From assembly GCA_030035585.1 (NCBI GenBank), contig CM057474.1, positions 2,536,501 through 2,600,500 of the forward strand: 64,000 bases of DNA. The letters are read 5' to 3'. Under the pieces are notes generated by a model. It saw nothing but the letters and a program-made list of their open reading frames with translations, did not search any database and was not told the origin of the DNA. Source of the stretch: Dugong dugon. Taxonomy: Eukaryota > Chordata > Mammalia > Sirenia > Dugongidae. This document shows, piece after piece, positions 45,250-57,567 of the stretch. How positions within the stretch are numbered: position 1 is the first letter of the stretch; each line of letters starts with the position of its first letter. The position numbers were made by a program, and so were the translations under genes.

Positions 45250-47106
45250 CATTCCCCTTGAGAACAGGAACAAGATAAAGATGCCCTTTATCACCACTCC
45301 TATTTAACGTTATGCTGGAAGTCCTAGCTAGAGCAATAGGGCAATAAAAAGAAATAAAGGGCATCCAAATTGGTAACGAAAAAATAAAACTGCCCCTATT
45401 TGCAAATGATATGATACTATACATAGAAAACCCAAAAGACTCCACCAAAAAAACTACTGGAACTGACAGAAAGATTCAGCAGAGGAGCAGGATATAAGAT
45501 AAACATACAAAAATCAGTTGGATTCCTATACACCAATAAAGAGAATAATGAAAAGGAAATCAGGACAACAATACCATTCATAATAGCCCCTAAAAAAATA
45601 AAATACTTAGGAATAAATCTAACCAGGGATGTAATGGATCTATACAAAGAAAACTACAAAACACTACTGCATGAAACCCAAAGGGATCTACATAAATGGA
45701 AAAACATACCAGGCTCATGGATAGGTAGATTCAACCTTGTGAAAATGGCAATTCTACCCAAAGCAATTTACAAATACAATGCAATCCCGATCTAAATACC
45801 AACATTCTTTAAAGAGATGGAAAAACTAATCATTAACTTTATATGGAAACAGAAGTCCCGGATAAGTAAAACACTACTGAAGAAGAAGAATAAAGTAGGA
45901 GGCTTTCCACAATCTGACCTCAGAACCTACTATACAGCTACAGTAGGCAAAACAGCCTGGTACTGGTACAATGACAAATACTTTGACCAATGGAAGAGGA
46001 ATTAGAACCCAGATGTAAATCCATCCACCTATGGTCACCTGATCTTTGACAAAGGCCCAAAGTCCATCAAATGGGGAACAGTCTTTTTAACAATTGTTGC
46101 TGGCAAAACTGGATGTCCACCTGCAAAAAAATGAAACAGGACCCATACCTCACAGCATATACAAGAACTAATTCAAAATGGATCAAAGACCTAAATATAA
46201 AGCCAAAAACTATACAGTTCATAGAAGAAAAAATCAGATCAACATTAGAGACTCTAATACATGGCATGAACAGGATACAAACCATAACCAACAAATCCAG
46301 AAGATAAGCTAGGTAACTGAGATCTTCTAAAAATTAAACACTTTGCTCATTGAAAGACTTCACCAAAAGACTAAAAAGAGAACCTACAGACTGGGAAAAA
46401 AATTTTTGGACATTACAAATCAGATGAAGTTCTAATCTCTAAAATCTACAAGAAAATCCAATGCCTCTATAACAAAAAGACAAATAATCCAATTGAAAAT
46501 GGGCCAAGGAAATGAACAGACACTTCACCAGAGAAGACATTCAAGCAGCCAACAGACACATGAGAAAATGCTCACGATCACCAGCCATTAGAAAAATGCA
46601 AATCAAAACCACAGTGAGATACCATCTCACCCTGCATTACTGGCATGAATCAAAAAAACTGGAAATAACCAATGTTGGAGAGGCTGCAGGGAGATTGGAA
46701 CTTTTATGCACTGCTGGTGGGAACCAAAATGATACAACCATTTTGGAAAATGATATGGTGCTTCCTTAGAGAGGTAGAAATAGAAAAATCATATGATCCA
46801 GCAATCTCACTCCTAGGAATATATCCTAGAGAAATAAGAGCTGTCACACAAATAGACATATGCACACCCACATTCATTGCAGCATTGTTCACAATAGCAA
46901 AAAGATGGAAACCACCTAGATGCCCATCAACAGATGAATGGATAAACAAACTATGGTACCTACACACAATGCAGTATTACATAATGATAAAGAACAATGA
47001 TGAATCTGTGAAGCATGTCACAACATGGATGAATCTGGAGGGCATTATACTGAGTGAAATAAGTCAATCACAAAAGGACAAATATCGTATGAGACCACTA
47101 CTATAA
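45250..47106 (+). pseudogene. L1 ORF2 remnant, catalytic box mutated
   Basis: Frames are split (45817-46005, 46071-46307, 46672-47106 and others). The active-site box at about 45399-45416 reads FANDM instead of FADDM, removing a catalytic Asp. The last frame still matches the end of ORF2p ([38 protein letters not shown]) and stops with RMRPLL. Dead copy. Confidence 0.88.
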
Positions 47107-47517
47107 AAACTCTTGAAAAGGTTTACACACAAAAAGAAACAATCTTTGATGGTTATGAAGGAAGGGAGGGGTGGGGGGAAACTCTAACTAGACAATAGAT
47201 AAGTGGTAACTTTGTGAAGGGTAAGACGGTACACAATACTGGGGAAGCCAGCACATCTTGTCCAAGTCAAGGCCATAGAAGCTCCATAGGTACATCCAAA
47301 CTCCCTGAGGGACCAAACTGCTGGGCTGAAGGCTGTGGGGACCATGGTCTTGGGGAACATCTAGCTCAATTGGCATAACACAGTTTATAAAGAAAATGTT
47401 CTACATTCTACCTTGGTGAGTAGCATCTGGGGTCTTCAAAGCCTGTGAGCAGCCATCTAAGATACTCCACTGGTCTCACCCCTTCGAGGGCAAGGGAGAA
47501 TGAAGAAAACAAGATAC
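45250..47517 (+). mobile_element. 5'-truncated L1, second copy
   Basis: Starts in the ORF2 RT domain ('cattccccttgagaacagg') and continues through ORF2 and part of the lineage-specific 3' UTR, which breaks off at 'aaaacaagatacaag'. It is more diverged than the copy at 37.7 kb and lacks the end of the 3' UTR and an A tail. It abuts an antisense LTR fragment at 47518, so the 3' end was lost by deletion or replacement. Confidence 0.9.
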
Positions 47518-47580
47518 AAGGTCTCTTAGTCATCTAGTGCTGCTGTAACAGAAATACCACAAGCGGATGGCTTTAACAGA
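47518..47580 (-). mobile_element. MaLR-like LTR fragment, antisense
   Basis: 'tcttagtcatctagtgctgc', 'tgtaacagaaataccacaag' and 'cggatggctttaacag' match the 19007 LTR end. Only about 60 bp remains. Confidence 0.8.
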
Positions 47581-47592
47581 GATGTTAAGTTT

Positions 47593-47896
47593 CTGTCATT
47601 GCATAATTCATATTGTCAGTGAGTTTTCCTCCAATCCTGATGCTCCATTCTTCATATAATCCAGCTTCTCAGATTATCTGCTCAGCACACAGATCAAATA
47701 AGTATGGTAAAAAGATACAACCTGACGTATACCTTCCTGAATTTAAACCATGCTGTATCCCCTTCTTCTGTTCCAATGACTTTCCTCTTGATCTATATAT
47801 AGGTTCTTCATGATCACAATTAAGTGTTCTGGAATGTCCACTCTTCACAATGTTATCCATAATTTGTTATGATCCATACAGTTGAATACCTTTGCA
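47593..47896 (-). mobile_element. RTE LINE RT fragment, antisense
   Basis: 'cctccaatcctgatgctcc', 'tcagattatctgctcagcac', 'aatttaaaccatgctgtatc' and 'ataatttgttatgatccat' are the antisense of the RTE RT region. Internal fragment truncated at both ends. A short frame (47860-47669) covers part of it. Confidence 0.87.
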
Positions 47897-47929
47897 TGCT
47901 TTGCTTGCTCCCTTCTAGCAAAAATGGTT

Positions 47930-48325
47930 TTCTTCTAACCATGGAAATTCCTACCACAGGGCCTTTGCTCTTGCTGTTTGCTCTGCCTTCAGTACTCTTC
48001 CCCTATACATCTGCATTTTGCTTCCACCCTTCCCCCAGGTCTCCTCTCAAATTTTATAGTCTTAGGAGTCCATTTTTCTTGATAATCCTATCTAAAATGA
48101 CATCCCTTATGCCCCTTATATTTTTGTTTTTCTTTTTAGCCCTCACAGGCACCTAGTATGTTATGTAGTTGTTAATTTGATTGCTTTCTGCCTTTCACCT
48201 CTAGAATACAAGCTCAATGAAAGAAGGAAATGTAACTGCTAAGTTTACAACTATATACCCAACATCTAAAACAGTGTTTGCCATAGATCAGCAATAATAA
48301 ATATTTGTTAAATCAATGAAAAGAT
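47930..48325 (+). mobile_element. L2 3' end
   Basis: 'ccacagggcctttgctcttg', 'ctgtttgctctgccttcag', 'tagaatacaagctcaatgaa' and 'aacagtgtttgccatagatc' followed by 'ataaatatttgttaaatc' are the L2 3' end in order. Confidence 0.85.
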
Positions 48326-48399
48326 CCATAAGTGAATAAGTTCATAGTTGTTTAATTCACATTATTTCAGTAGCAACAAGCTTGAGGTACATAGATGTT

Positions 48400-48600
48400 C
48401 ATTGCCAGTGGAAATAAGAACTAAAATGTGGTGTACGTATTTTGAAATATTGAAAGCAATGAATTATATGTTTATGTAGCAAAATGAATAGATTTTAAAT
48501 ATAAGGTATTAAATAAAAAAGAAAAGCATCCATAGAATAGTTGCATAAATTGTAACATTCGAAGCAATATTTTATAAAATAGATTTATATAAATTTATTT
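48400..48600 (+). repeat. Old L1 ORF2-end fragment
   Basis: 'aaaatgtggtgtacgtattt', 'gcaaaatgaatagatttta' and 'gtattaaataaaaaagaaaa' resemble the end of an old L1M. Weak. Confidence 0.4.
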
Positions 48601-49122
48601 TACATAAACAGCCCATATATAAATACTATATCATATATATGTGTCTATATGTAGGGGAAGAACCACTCACAGAGAAAGGAGGGAATAGGAGAACTGGGAA
48701 AAAAATAAAATAGAGCCACGGACTGACCAGATATGAATATGTGATTGCAGTCCTGTGACCTCCCAGTGTGATCATCTCAAATCTACGTCTAAGTCCACCC
48801 ACCACCACAAGAAAATATCAAGTTGTTCTTACTGAATTTTGTTAGAGTTTAACCTTACATAGCACTGTTATACACATTTGTTCATACTTCCTGTCCTGAG
48901 ATAGGTTAAGTGGTCATCTAGTAGGCCTGCTCTAGGGGGGAAACTATGCAAAAAAAAAAAAAAAAAAATGAAATGCTCTCATTGTTTATGAGATTAGACT
49001 CCAACTCCTCCTAAAATGCACATTGAAGCCAAGATTTGAGAGATTTTAAAAAAATGAACAAAACTTTGTTTATATCACAATCCACCACAAGTCATCCAAG
49101 TCATCCAATTCATTAAGATAAA
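48601..49122. other. Unique A+T-rich DNA
   Basis: No gene. A 19-A run at about 48950-48968. Confidence 0.4.
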
Positions 49123-49132
49123 ATAAAATCTG

Positions 49133-50544
49133 GACCATGGTGCTGTAAACAGAAGTACCATGCCATTCTTCTGCAGAAAAGACCCAAAAATCTAAGTAAA
49201 ACAGATACAAATGCCAATCCTGGAACTCTAAGCATCAAAGGAAGGGACAAAGAACTTGATCAAGTTCCCAATGGAAGAAGGAACTGACAGAGAACAGAAA
49301 ATTAGGAGAACTACAGAGTGGAGGCCCCCTGCCAGCTAACATGGCACAGATTTACTATCTTGGACCACAGCCACCAAGGACCCCAGACAGGGAGTATAGG
49401 AAGGCAACTTCCCAGAGCTCCAAACAAGAGACAGAGCACCTGGTAACCAGGGGTAGACACTTTCCCACCCCTCACCCTTCTGTCCTGTACGCTGCCTCTG
49501 CCGCTTTCCAATAGGCCACAGTCGCTCAGCTAGAGACACGTCAGCTCACAGTCACCCCGGGTCCACCCCACTCCCAATCAATCTTTGATGGTTACTAGGG
49601 AAGGGAGGGGTGAGGAGGGAAAAACACTAACTAGACAATAGATAAATGGTAACTTTGGTGAAGTGTAAGACAGTACACAATACTGGGGAGGCCAGCACAG
49701 CTTGACCAAGGAAAAGCCATAGAACCTTCATAGACACATCCAAACTCCCATAGGGATCGAGTTACTGGACTGAGAGCTGGGGACCACGGTCTTGGGAGAC
49801 ATCTAGCTCAACTGGCATAGCATAGTTTATAAAGAAAATGTTCTACATCCTACTTTGGTGAGTAGCATCTGGGGTCTTAGCTTGTGAGCAGCCATCTAAG
49901 ATACATCTACTAGTCCCACCCTGTCTGGAGCAAGGGAGAATGAATGAAACCAAAGACACAAGGGAAAGATTAGTCCAAAGGACTAATGGACACAACTACC
50001 ACAGCCTCCACCAGACTGAGTCCAGCACAACTAGATGGTGCCCGGCTACCACCACTGACTGCTCTGACAGGGAGCACAATAGAGAGCCCTGCACAGAGCT
50101 GGAGACAAATGTAGAAGAAAATTCTAACTCAGAAGAAAAGACCAGACTTACTGCTCTGACAGAAACTGGAGAAACTCTTAGAGTATGGCCCCTAGACACC
50201 CTTTTTACTCAGTACTGAAGGCACTCCTGAGATTCATACTTCAGCCAAAGATTAGACAGGCCCATAAAACAAACAGTAATATACACAGCTCCACCGTGCA
50301 TGTGAGGCTAAATGGGCACACCAACCCAGGAGCAAGGACGGGAAGGCAGGAGGGGACAGGAAAGCTGGATGAATGGAAATGGAGAACCCAAAGTTGAGAA
50401 GGGGAGAGGGTTACACGTCATGGGGTTGGCAACGAAAGTCACAAAACAATGTGTATTAATTGTTTAATGAGAAACTAATTTGCTCTGTAAATCTTCACCT
50501 AAAACACAATAAAAAAAAAAAAGAAAGAATAAAAGGAAAAAAAG
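49133..50544 (+). mobile_element. ORF-less L1 derivative: 5' UTR joined to 3' UTR
   Basis: Left part (49133-about 49574) matches the 5' UTR of the full-length L1 at 60691: 'agacccaaaaatctaagta', 'gccagctaacatggcacag' and 'actatcttggacc' against 'agatccgaaaaactaagcc', 'accagctaacgcagcgcgg' and 'ccatcttggattcc'. The right part (49575-50510) is the L1 3' UTR from its first bases ('aatctttgatggttactagg') to the polyadenylation region and A-rich tail. The whole is flanked by ATAAAATCTG at 49123-49132 and 50545-50554, a target duplication. So it was inserted as one unit lacking both ORFs, with an almost complete 5' end. Confidence 0.85.
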
Positions 50545-50554
50545 ATAAAATCTG

Positions 50555-52012
50555 AATCCGAAATCAAAAAAGGATTTTATTATTTGTGACTAAATCTACC
50601 TAACTCCAAAATGTATTTGATTGAGCTGTAATAAAACTCCTTTAAAATACAAAAACATACATTAGGTAAAGGGGAAAACTTACTACATACTGAGCATCAA
50701 AAATAGACTGGAGACTTCTGGCAGTCAAGGGAGTTAAAAAAGATTTATAATGAACTCCATAAATGTGTGTGTCCTGATAAATACAAGCATTTATCAAGGA
50801 AAATACTCAAAAGATTTTTATGAAACAATCCTAAGGGAAATGAAAAAAATTAAAATAACTTAGCGGAACCTCATTTTAAATTATTAGGTATCCTATAAGA
50901 CAGCTCAGCGAGAATCAGAACAATGCTATGTGGGAAAGCCTTCTGAGTTAGTAATGTTCAAGCCTCCCATATAGAACACTTTTGTTTATGAAAGCTCTAA
51001 CATCCATCTAATCCAATGATCCCAAATGTAACTGCAGGTGTGACTGTGTCAGCTAACGGGGCACATAACCACTGCAGTGAGAATTCTTAAAAAATGATTA
51101 AAGTATTTATTAAAAAGTCAGTCCTTTGCCTTAGAAAATAATAATTATGGCAGATGCTAGTTTTATATTTATTTTAAAATATTTATTTTAAATGTTTAAA
51201 ATAAAATTTAGCAACCCTATATCAGACTTAAGCACACAAATACTCGTAAACACATGCACACACTCCACGCACATGTGTATATGTATGAACATGTATTCAC
51301 ATGTGTGTGTATTTTTTGCTTGTATATGAAATTCGAGAGTTGGAACTATTGGTGCCCATTGCCCAAATGACTTCTACACCATTCCTCCCACATGGCTATC
51401 TAGGCCCCCAGTGATGAGGAATTCATGTAGCAACCATTTTTGTTATTGGGAAATTCTTCAAAGAATTAGATTAACAGTAAGGCTTAAAAACCTAAGCAAA
51501 TAAACAAAAACCGAAACATAAATAACTCTAGTAGAAGCTGGCAGCAGTATACTCTATCTTTATAGTTTCTTACTTAGAGGATTTGAATGTCTATGACATG
51601 TAGCTACTTGCAGCTTTGCTGTGCATACGCTGTGAATAATATGTATGGCAGGCTAGTGCTTGAGATAAGCTGATTGTCAAAAACCACCACTCAATAAGGT
51701 TGTGTCAGTGGTCAGTATTTCAAATTGTTTTTATTTCTTTATTCATGTAGAAAACTCGCTTACAGAATGTAAAGCCTTATTTGTTTACGTAAAATGATTT
51801 AGAAATGAAAACTCGCTGAGACGGCTGGTTATAGCAAAGGAAAATATTGGAGAAGTCCAAAGAGAACAATGATTCTAAGCCATTAAATAGAAGTTCCATG
51901 GACAAATTACACAGTGTATTAGTGTTTACATACTTAGGTCTTTGAGAAGTCCTCAAGATACATTCCTTTGTGTTCAAATCTATTTCATTACTGACCTACT
52001 TGGCAAGGGAGG
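50555..52012. other. Unique DNA
   Basis: No gene or repeat recognised. A short CA/TG-rich stretch at 51236-51314. Confidence 0.4.
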
Positions 52013-52690
52013 CCACATGTTCTGAGGCACAGGTTTTGGAAATTTAGGTTTCTTCTACCACTCATCAATTGTATGACCTTGTTCAAATTACTTAACTTCT
52101 TTTCAGTCTCAACTTCCCTATTTGTAAAATAGTTCTGGAGTACATTTTTTAAAATGTTATTGTCTTGGACTGAATTATGTCCCCCCAAAAATGTGTGTAT
52201 CAATTTGGCTAAGCCATGATTCCCAGTATTATGTGGTTGTCCTCCATTTTGTGACTGCAATTTTATGTTAAAGAGGATTAGGGTGGGATTGTAACACTAC
52301 TTTTACCCAGGTCACACCCCTGATCCAACATAAAGGCAGTTTCCCTGGGGTGTGGCCTGCACCACCTTTCATCTCTCAAGAGATGAAAAGGAAAGGGAAG
52401 CAAGCAGAGAGGGGGACCTCAGTGCCAGGAGCAGAGCACGTCCTTTGGACCTGGGGTTCCTGCGCAGAGAAGCTCCTAGTCTGGGGGAATATAGATGAGA
52501 AGGTCAAGAGAGAGAGAAAGCCTTCCCCTAGAGCTGACGCCCTGAATTTGGACTTTTAGCCTACTTTACTGTGAAGAAATAAATTTCTCTTTGTTAAAGC
52601 CATCCACTTGTGGTATTTCTGTTATAGCAGCACTAGATGACTAAGACAGGTATGATAATTAAATGAGATAATCGTTATAATCAACAGTGT
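52013..52690 (+). repeat. MIR SINE split by an LTR
   Basis: 'tctgaggcacaggttttgg', 'ttgtatgaccttgttcaaat' and 'tacttaacttcttttcagtc' with 'cctatttgtaaaatag' are MIR. After the LTR at 52161-52648, 'ataattaaatgagataatc' is the expected MIR continuation. Confidence 0.8.
52161..52648 (+). mobile_element. Solo LTR, lineage-specific MaLR-like
   Basis: 488 bp, TGTCTTGGACTGAATTATG to GATGACTAAGACA, inside a MIR. Flanks GTTAT (52156-52160) and GGTAT (52649-52653) form a near-perfect 5-bp target duplication. Contains 'gaagaaataaatttctc' (AATAAA). Confidence 0.88.
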
Positions 52691-55329
52691 TACTGAGTAA
52701 CCAACAATGTTACTCCACAGATCCCTGTCTATATCACTCCCTCTCGTTTCCCTGATCTCTTGCAAAATGTCGTTCTTTACTTGATTATACTGCAATTATA
52801 AATCGCAAACCATGAAAAATAAGTCAGGTATATAGTAGCAGCTCTTACTTTAGTCATCTATGTGTGTTATTTCAAATATCTACCTAGATACAAATTAGCC
52901 ATATCTGGATTAATTTTTCAAGCTATTAGATTACCACTTAATGGAAAAAAAGAATTACAGACAGAAAAGAATCTTAGGGAAAATCAGTAGTATATTATTT
53001 AAGAAAAAGAAGTGTATAAAATTCCGCATCCCAATCAGCAGAGTTAAACATATATGTGGAAAGTGTAAGTAATGAGAGCTTTTTGGTAAAGTATAGCAAA
53101 TTAACTATAGACTGAGAATATTAATATTTTGGATAACTCCGTTAGGTTCACAAAACGCACGCTTGCATTCTTTTATAATTTTAGATTAGGAGAGTGGAAT
53201 TGAATAATCCACAGTAAAAAAAAATTGAAATTCACTTGCATGTGTAAAATAAGCCCAAAGACAGAACACAATTCAGGTTTATTTACCTCAAAGGATAAGA
53301 AAATTTACTCAGATGTATCTAAGTTTAGGCACTGAGTGTAAACATAGTATGGTTTCTATAAGAGAAGAAGAATCAAATTTTATTTTTTTCACAAAAGGTT
53401 AGTTTGGAAGGTTCATCACTAATACAAAAAATAAAATTTTTCTTTGTACTTATATGTCAGTTTATTTCTCCTTTTCCTTTGAATAACCTGAAAATTTTCC
53501 AAAATAAATAACAATGGACTTCCAATAGTAAAATAACGAGATAGCAAGCAGTCCGGCCTTCTAGGCAGATACATAATACCATTTTCCAATAACAGGAGAG
53601 CGCTAAACGGCAATGGAACTGGATTTCTCTGGCAATATGTGTCACTCAAATATATTATTAATTTTGTGCCTTCCCTAGCACATAGGGGTGTCGTTAAGAT
53701 TAGAGCCCATTGGATAATTTAAAATTCATAAAGTTTCTTGAGCTTCTCCAAGTAGAGGTGCTGTATAAATATTAAATAGCAATAATAATGATAGTGACGA
53801 AATTATTCTAATCTTCAACTTGCACATGCTGTAAGTAATTCTCGGCCACTTTATGATTTGGCTTTGTGCACATACACACAGCTACCGAGACGTATGGGTA
53901 TCGAATTCCCTTTGAAATCAACAGGAGCTCTGCAATCAGCTCAGTTCAGCAGGAGACCGGGGAGGAGCAGACAAAGAGAGAAATCGCCCCATACTACTGA
54001 ATGGAATCAAACCAAACAGAAAAAAAAAACAAAAAAACCCACAGTTCAACGATTTCAAAATTCAGAAAAAAATAAAGCAAGGCTACTATTGTTTATTAAA
54101 AGGAATTAAATTCTAAATATTTACTTTTAACGGGAAAATATAAGCTTAAAAATATTTTTTAAAACAGCCTCATACTTTCTTGTTTAAGAAAAACTCTCCG
54201 TTCTTTTAAATAAGACCCAAATATGTTCATTTATGCTTCTTGCAAGTTCCTAAACTTTATTTCATATTTGAAAACGTCTCTTCTGTATCGTATTTTAAAC
54301 TCCTTTTTGTGTCTGCTAAGGTTAGTTTCTGTAATAATGCTGAAAAGATGGTCATACATTGCATTAAAAAAGACAGCCTTCTGCGTTACTGAGAACTATC
54401 TCAGCCACTGTGGCCACCGAACTCATAAAAATGGATGCCTCGGAAAAGACGTGATAAAGTACACTTTCTTATAATTAGAGTAGTGAAAACCACAATAACG
54501 TCATGTTTAATAATAAAAACATGGTGCCAGATTCAGGAACAGGTATCTTTATGAACTGCTATTTTTACAGCTTAAAAGCTTTCTCTTCCCTAAATTTATC
54601 ATCAGACCCTGTTCTCAGCCCAGAGATGGAAACCATATTTATAGAAACAATCTTCTTCAGATTCTTTAAGAGGGCACAATACAACACCTACAAATTTATA
54701 GTTTACTCAGCCAGCCTGTAACCATGGAAACAGATTGACCATTTACACAGAAGTAGCCCTTTTGAATTTAACCCTGACTCCCTGCCTTGAAAACTGCCAA
54801 CAATATAATCTGATTACTTTGTCTAAGAATGCATTATCATTCAAGCAACCAGCCAACCAATCAAGAATGTATATTAAAAAGTTCTGGCTACATTATTGTA
54901 TAAAAAGGCATAAAACGTGTCTAACACAAAAGTTTAACAAAATCTCCACAGAATCTTCTTTCACTAGAAAAAGATAGAGATGCTGCATCAATAAGGCTCT
55001 TGATTATGGGCCATCTGCCCATATTGTTTTCCCCTTATTTCATCCCACACTCTATTGTCCTCTGTAGCCTGAAACCTACAAACTCTGAATGCCACACGTA
55101 CGTCCTTATAATACTGACTTCAGATCATCTTCAGCTTCCCTGCAAACATGTGAAGGACAGTGACTGCTGACAGATGAGATACAACTTGAGTCTTCGGTCT
55201 TAAACAGTAAAAATGACCTATTTTTATTATTTATTATAATTATAAATAAATATAAGCATGTATGACTTTCTTTTTAAATATATTTTACAGCTTAAAATGC
55301 AATTTCACATATATTATTGATATTGAATC
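52691..55329. other. Long unique block
   Basis: No gene and no clear repeat. The region around 53680-53800 ends in 'aggtgctgtataaatattaa', which faintly recalls the end of an L3/CR1- or DeuSINE-type repeat. Confidence 0.4.
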
Positions 55330-55520
55330 TCTGGGCAGCTGACAAGGAGGCATCATCATTGCCATTTGAACAGAGCTGAGGCCAAGGAAGTTCCAATACC
55401 TTGCCAAAGGTAAAGGTAAATAAATAAATACATAAATAAAGTTATTTTTGGCAGAGTCAGGATTCACAGTGCGATCTTTTGATTCCAAGCCCGGTTCTTC
55501 AGTCTCTACCAACCATTACT
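55330..55520 (-). repeat. MIR fragment, antisense
   Basis: 'caataccttgccaaaggtaa', 'ggcagagtcaggattcacag' and 'gattccaagcccggttcttc' are the antisense of MIR, with a TAAA-repeat expansion in between (55418-55440). Confidence 0.65.
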
Positions 55521-56079
55521 TAATTTCCAGGTAACTCCTGAGTCTAACTGAAATTTCTGATTAATCGCACTTATCAAAAATCAAAGATTCTTCCCACATA
55601 CCCCTCTCATCACACATCATTTATTCCTTCCATATGGCCCCTTAGTGATAACAAAATGTTTAATTATAGCCTAGGCTATATAATCAAGTAGCAAAGATTT
55701 TTTTAATTTCAATAACAAATATTATCAAATTAATGACTCTGCCCTTTTGTTGTTATAAACCTCATATTGAGAAAAATATCTACATTTTTTTAAACAGCCT
55801 TGGCACTTTTTGATTATGGTAATGAAGATAACTTGGCATTTTGGAAAAATGAATATTCCTTAATATTTCTACAATACTGTAAGTTGAACGGTATTATTTT
55901 AAAAGTAGTACTATTTTAAAAGTGGCATTATTTTAAGAGTGACAAAACATAGAAAGAGAAATGAAGAATAATATACTTGTTTCTGTTTTTATTGGACGAG
56001 ATTAAAAATTAAATTATATCCTATTCATACTTTGTTATTCAAGACAGTATTGCCTGAGGCATTTAAACAAATAGAGTAA
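55521..56079. other. Unique A+T-rich DNA
   Basis: No gene or repeat recognised. Confidence 0.4.
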
Positions 56080-56305
56080 AAATAAAGTCCCCTCAGTATC
56101 CCCTCTTTGACTATAAATCCCTACCTGCAGTGAAGCAAAATTCTGTACTGGCATATTTCTTATAAAATTTATCACATTTTGTGCTTCTTGCCTATTTCTA
56201 TGTTACTCCTGATAAGTAGGGATCTTGACTTATTCCATACGTGTCTCCAGTCTCAGCATAGGGCCTGGCACTTATTTAACATTCAGTGAATAAATTTATG
56301 AACAT
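56080..56305 (+). mobile_element. L2 3' end
   Basis: 'gtagggatcttgacttattc', 'cagcatagggcctggcactt' and 'cattcagtgaataaattta' are the L2 3' end. Confidence 0.75.
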
Positions 56306-57176
56306 TGTAACTTTGTAACATATCATAGATATGAGCCAACGCCAAAAATACTCATGAAGTAGAGATTACCTTGAAGTCTGTAATAGATTACCTAGACACA
56401 CACGTGCACACTCTTAAATAATGTGAGGAAAGATGTCTCCTTGGTATTTAAACGAATGAAATTTTACTGGATAGTGTTTTCAGACACCCTTTTTAATAAA
56501 GAAAAAGAAAGTTGAAAAATGTGAAGAATTGCAGAAGCCTGAAGGAAGAACAGTGCACGTTCCCTGCAACAACTGATTTATATTCAGCCAGTGGTAAACT
56601 GATCCCACACAGTGAAATGAGTCAAAACTCTTTCAAAACATTAAAAGTGCATTAAAAGAAAGTGGAACTTTACTAAATAGTCCATGTTGCTCTACAAAAT
56701 TTAATTTTTCACCCTGGGGAAAAGAATGTATTTTCTCCAAGAGAGTGACTTATTTGTCAGAGCTCGGTATATGACCAGATGTATTTGGGTTAGACCTAAG
56801 CCTAGAAATACGGTTTAAGAGCTTAAGTTTACAGAAACTTCATTGCATGCCTCTTTGTATTTCCAGGCCCTTTTTACAGAGGTTCCTAAAAGAAAAAATC
56901 TATTCCTACTACCTGTGATATATAAAATTAAATACATCTTTAAAAAAGATATTAAATAAATTGAAATATTTTCATTGGTTAAAATCATTGAAGGTCTTCC
57001 TCTTTTTTGCTGACCCGGTACTTTACAAACAGATTAACTTAGAGATTAATAAAAGAAAAACACATATACATAATAATTGTAATAACAACAGTGAAATAGA
57101 CAATGTAGAAGAAAATGATGGGATCCTTAAAATGAAAATACAACATAAAAATAAATGACAGTAATAAGAATATAAA
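56306..57176. other. Unique DNA with an RTE scrap
   Basis: No gene. At 56986-57029 about 40 bp ('aggtcttcctcttttttgc', 'tgacccggtactttac') is an antisense RTE C-terminal fragment. Confidence 0.5.
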
Positions 57177-57383
57177 GGAAACCTGGTAGCCTAACGGTTA
57201 AGCATTCAGCTGCTAACTGAAAGGTTAGTGTTTTGAATCTACCCAGCAGCTCTTTGGGAGAAAGATTTGGTGATCTGCTCCTGTAGAGATTACAGCCAAG
57301 AAAACCCTGTGGGATAATTCTACTCTGTCACATGGAGTCTCTATGAGTCAAACATCGACTTGACAGCACCTACCAACAACAGT
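57177..57383 (+). mobile_element. AfroSINE with RTE-like (AAC) end
   Basis: 'aaacctggtagcctaacggt', 'gctgctaactgaaaggttag', 'ggtgatctgctcctgtagag', 'attacagccaagaaaaccct' and tail 'gacttgacagcacctaccaa' then 'caacag'. The end is the RTE type, supporting mobilisation by RTE. Confidence 0.9.
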
Positions 57384-57392
57384 ATATAATAT

Positions 57393-57552
57393 GGAGTCCC
57401 TGTGTGGTGCTCGGCTACCAACCCAATGTTGGCGGTTCCAGTCCAACCAGAGATGCTTCAGAAAAAAAGCCTAGAAATCGACTTCCAAAAATCAGCCACA
57501 GACAACCCTATGGAGCAGAGTTCTACTCTGACACACATGGAGTCTCCATGAG
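57393..57552 (+). mobile_element. AfroSINE, internally shortened
   Basis: 'tggagtccctgtgtggtgct', 'caatgttggcggttccagtc', 'gccacagacaaccctatgg' and 'agttctactctgacacacat', then 'gagtctccatgag'. The last part of the tail is missing. Confidence 0.85.
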
Positions 57553-57567
57553 TTCTGGTTTAGTCTA

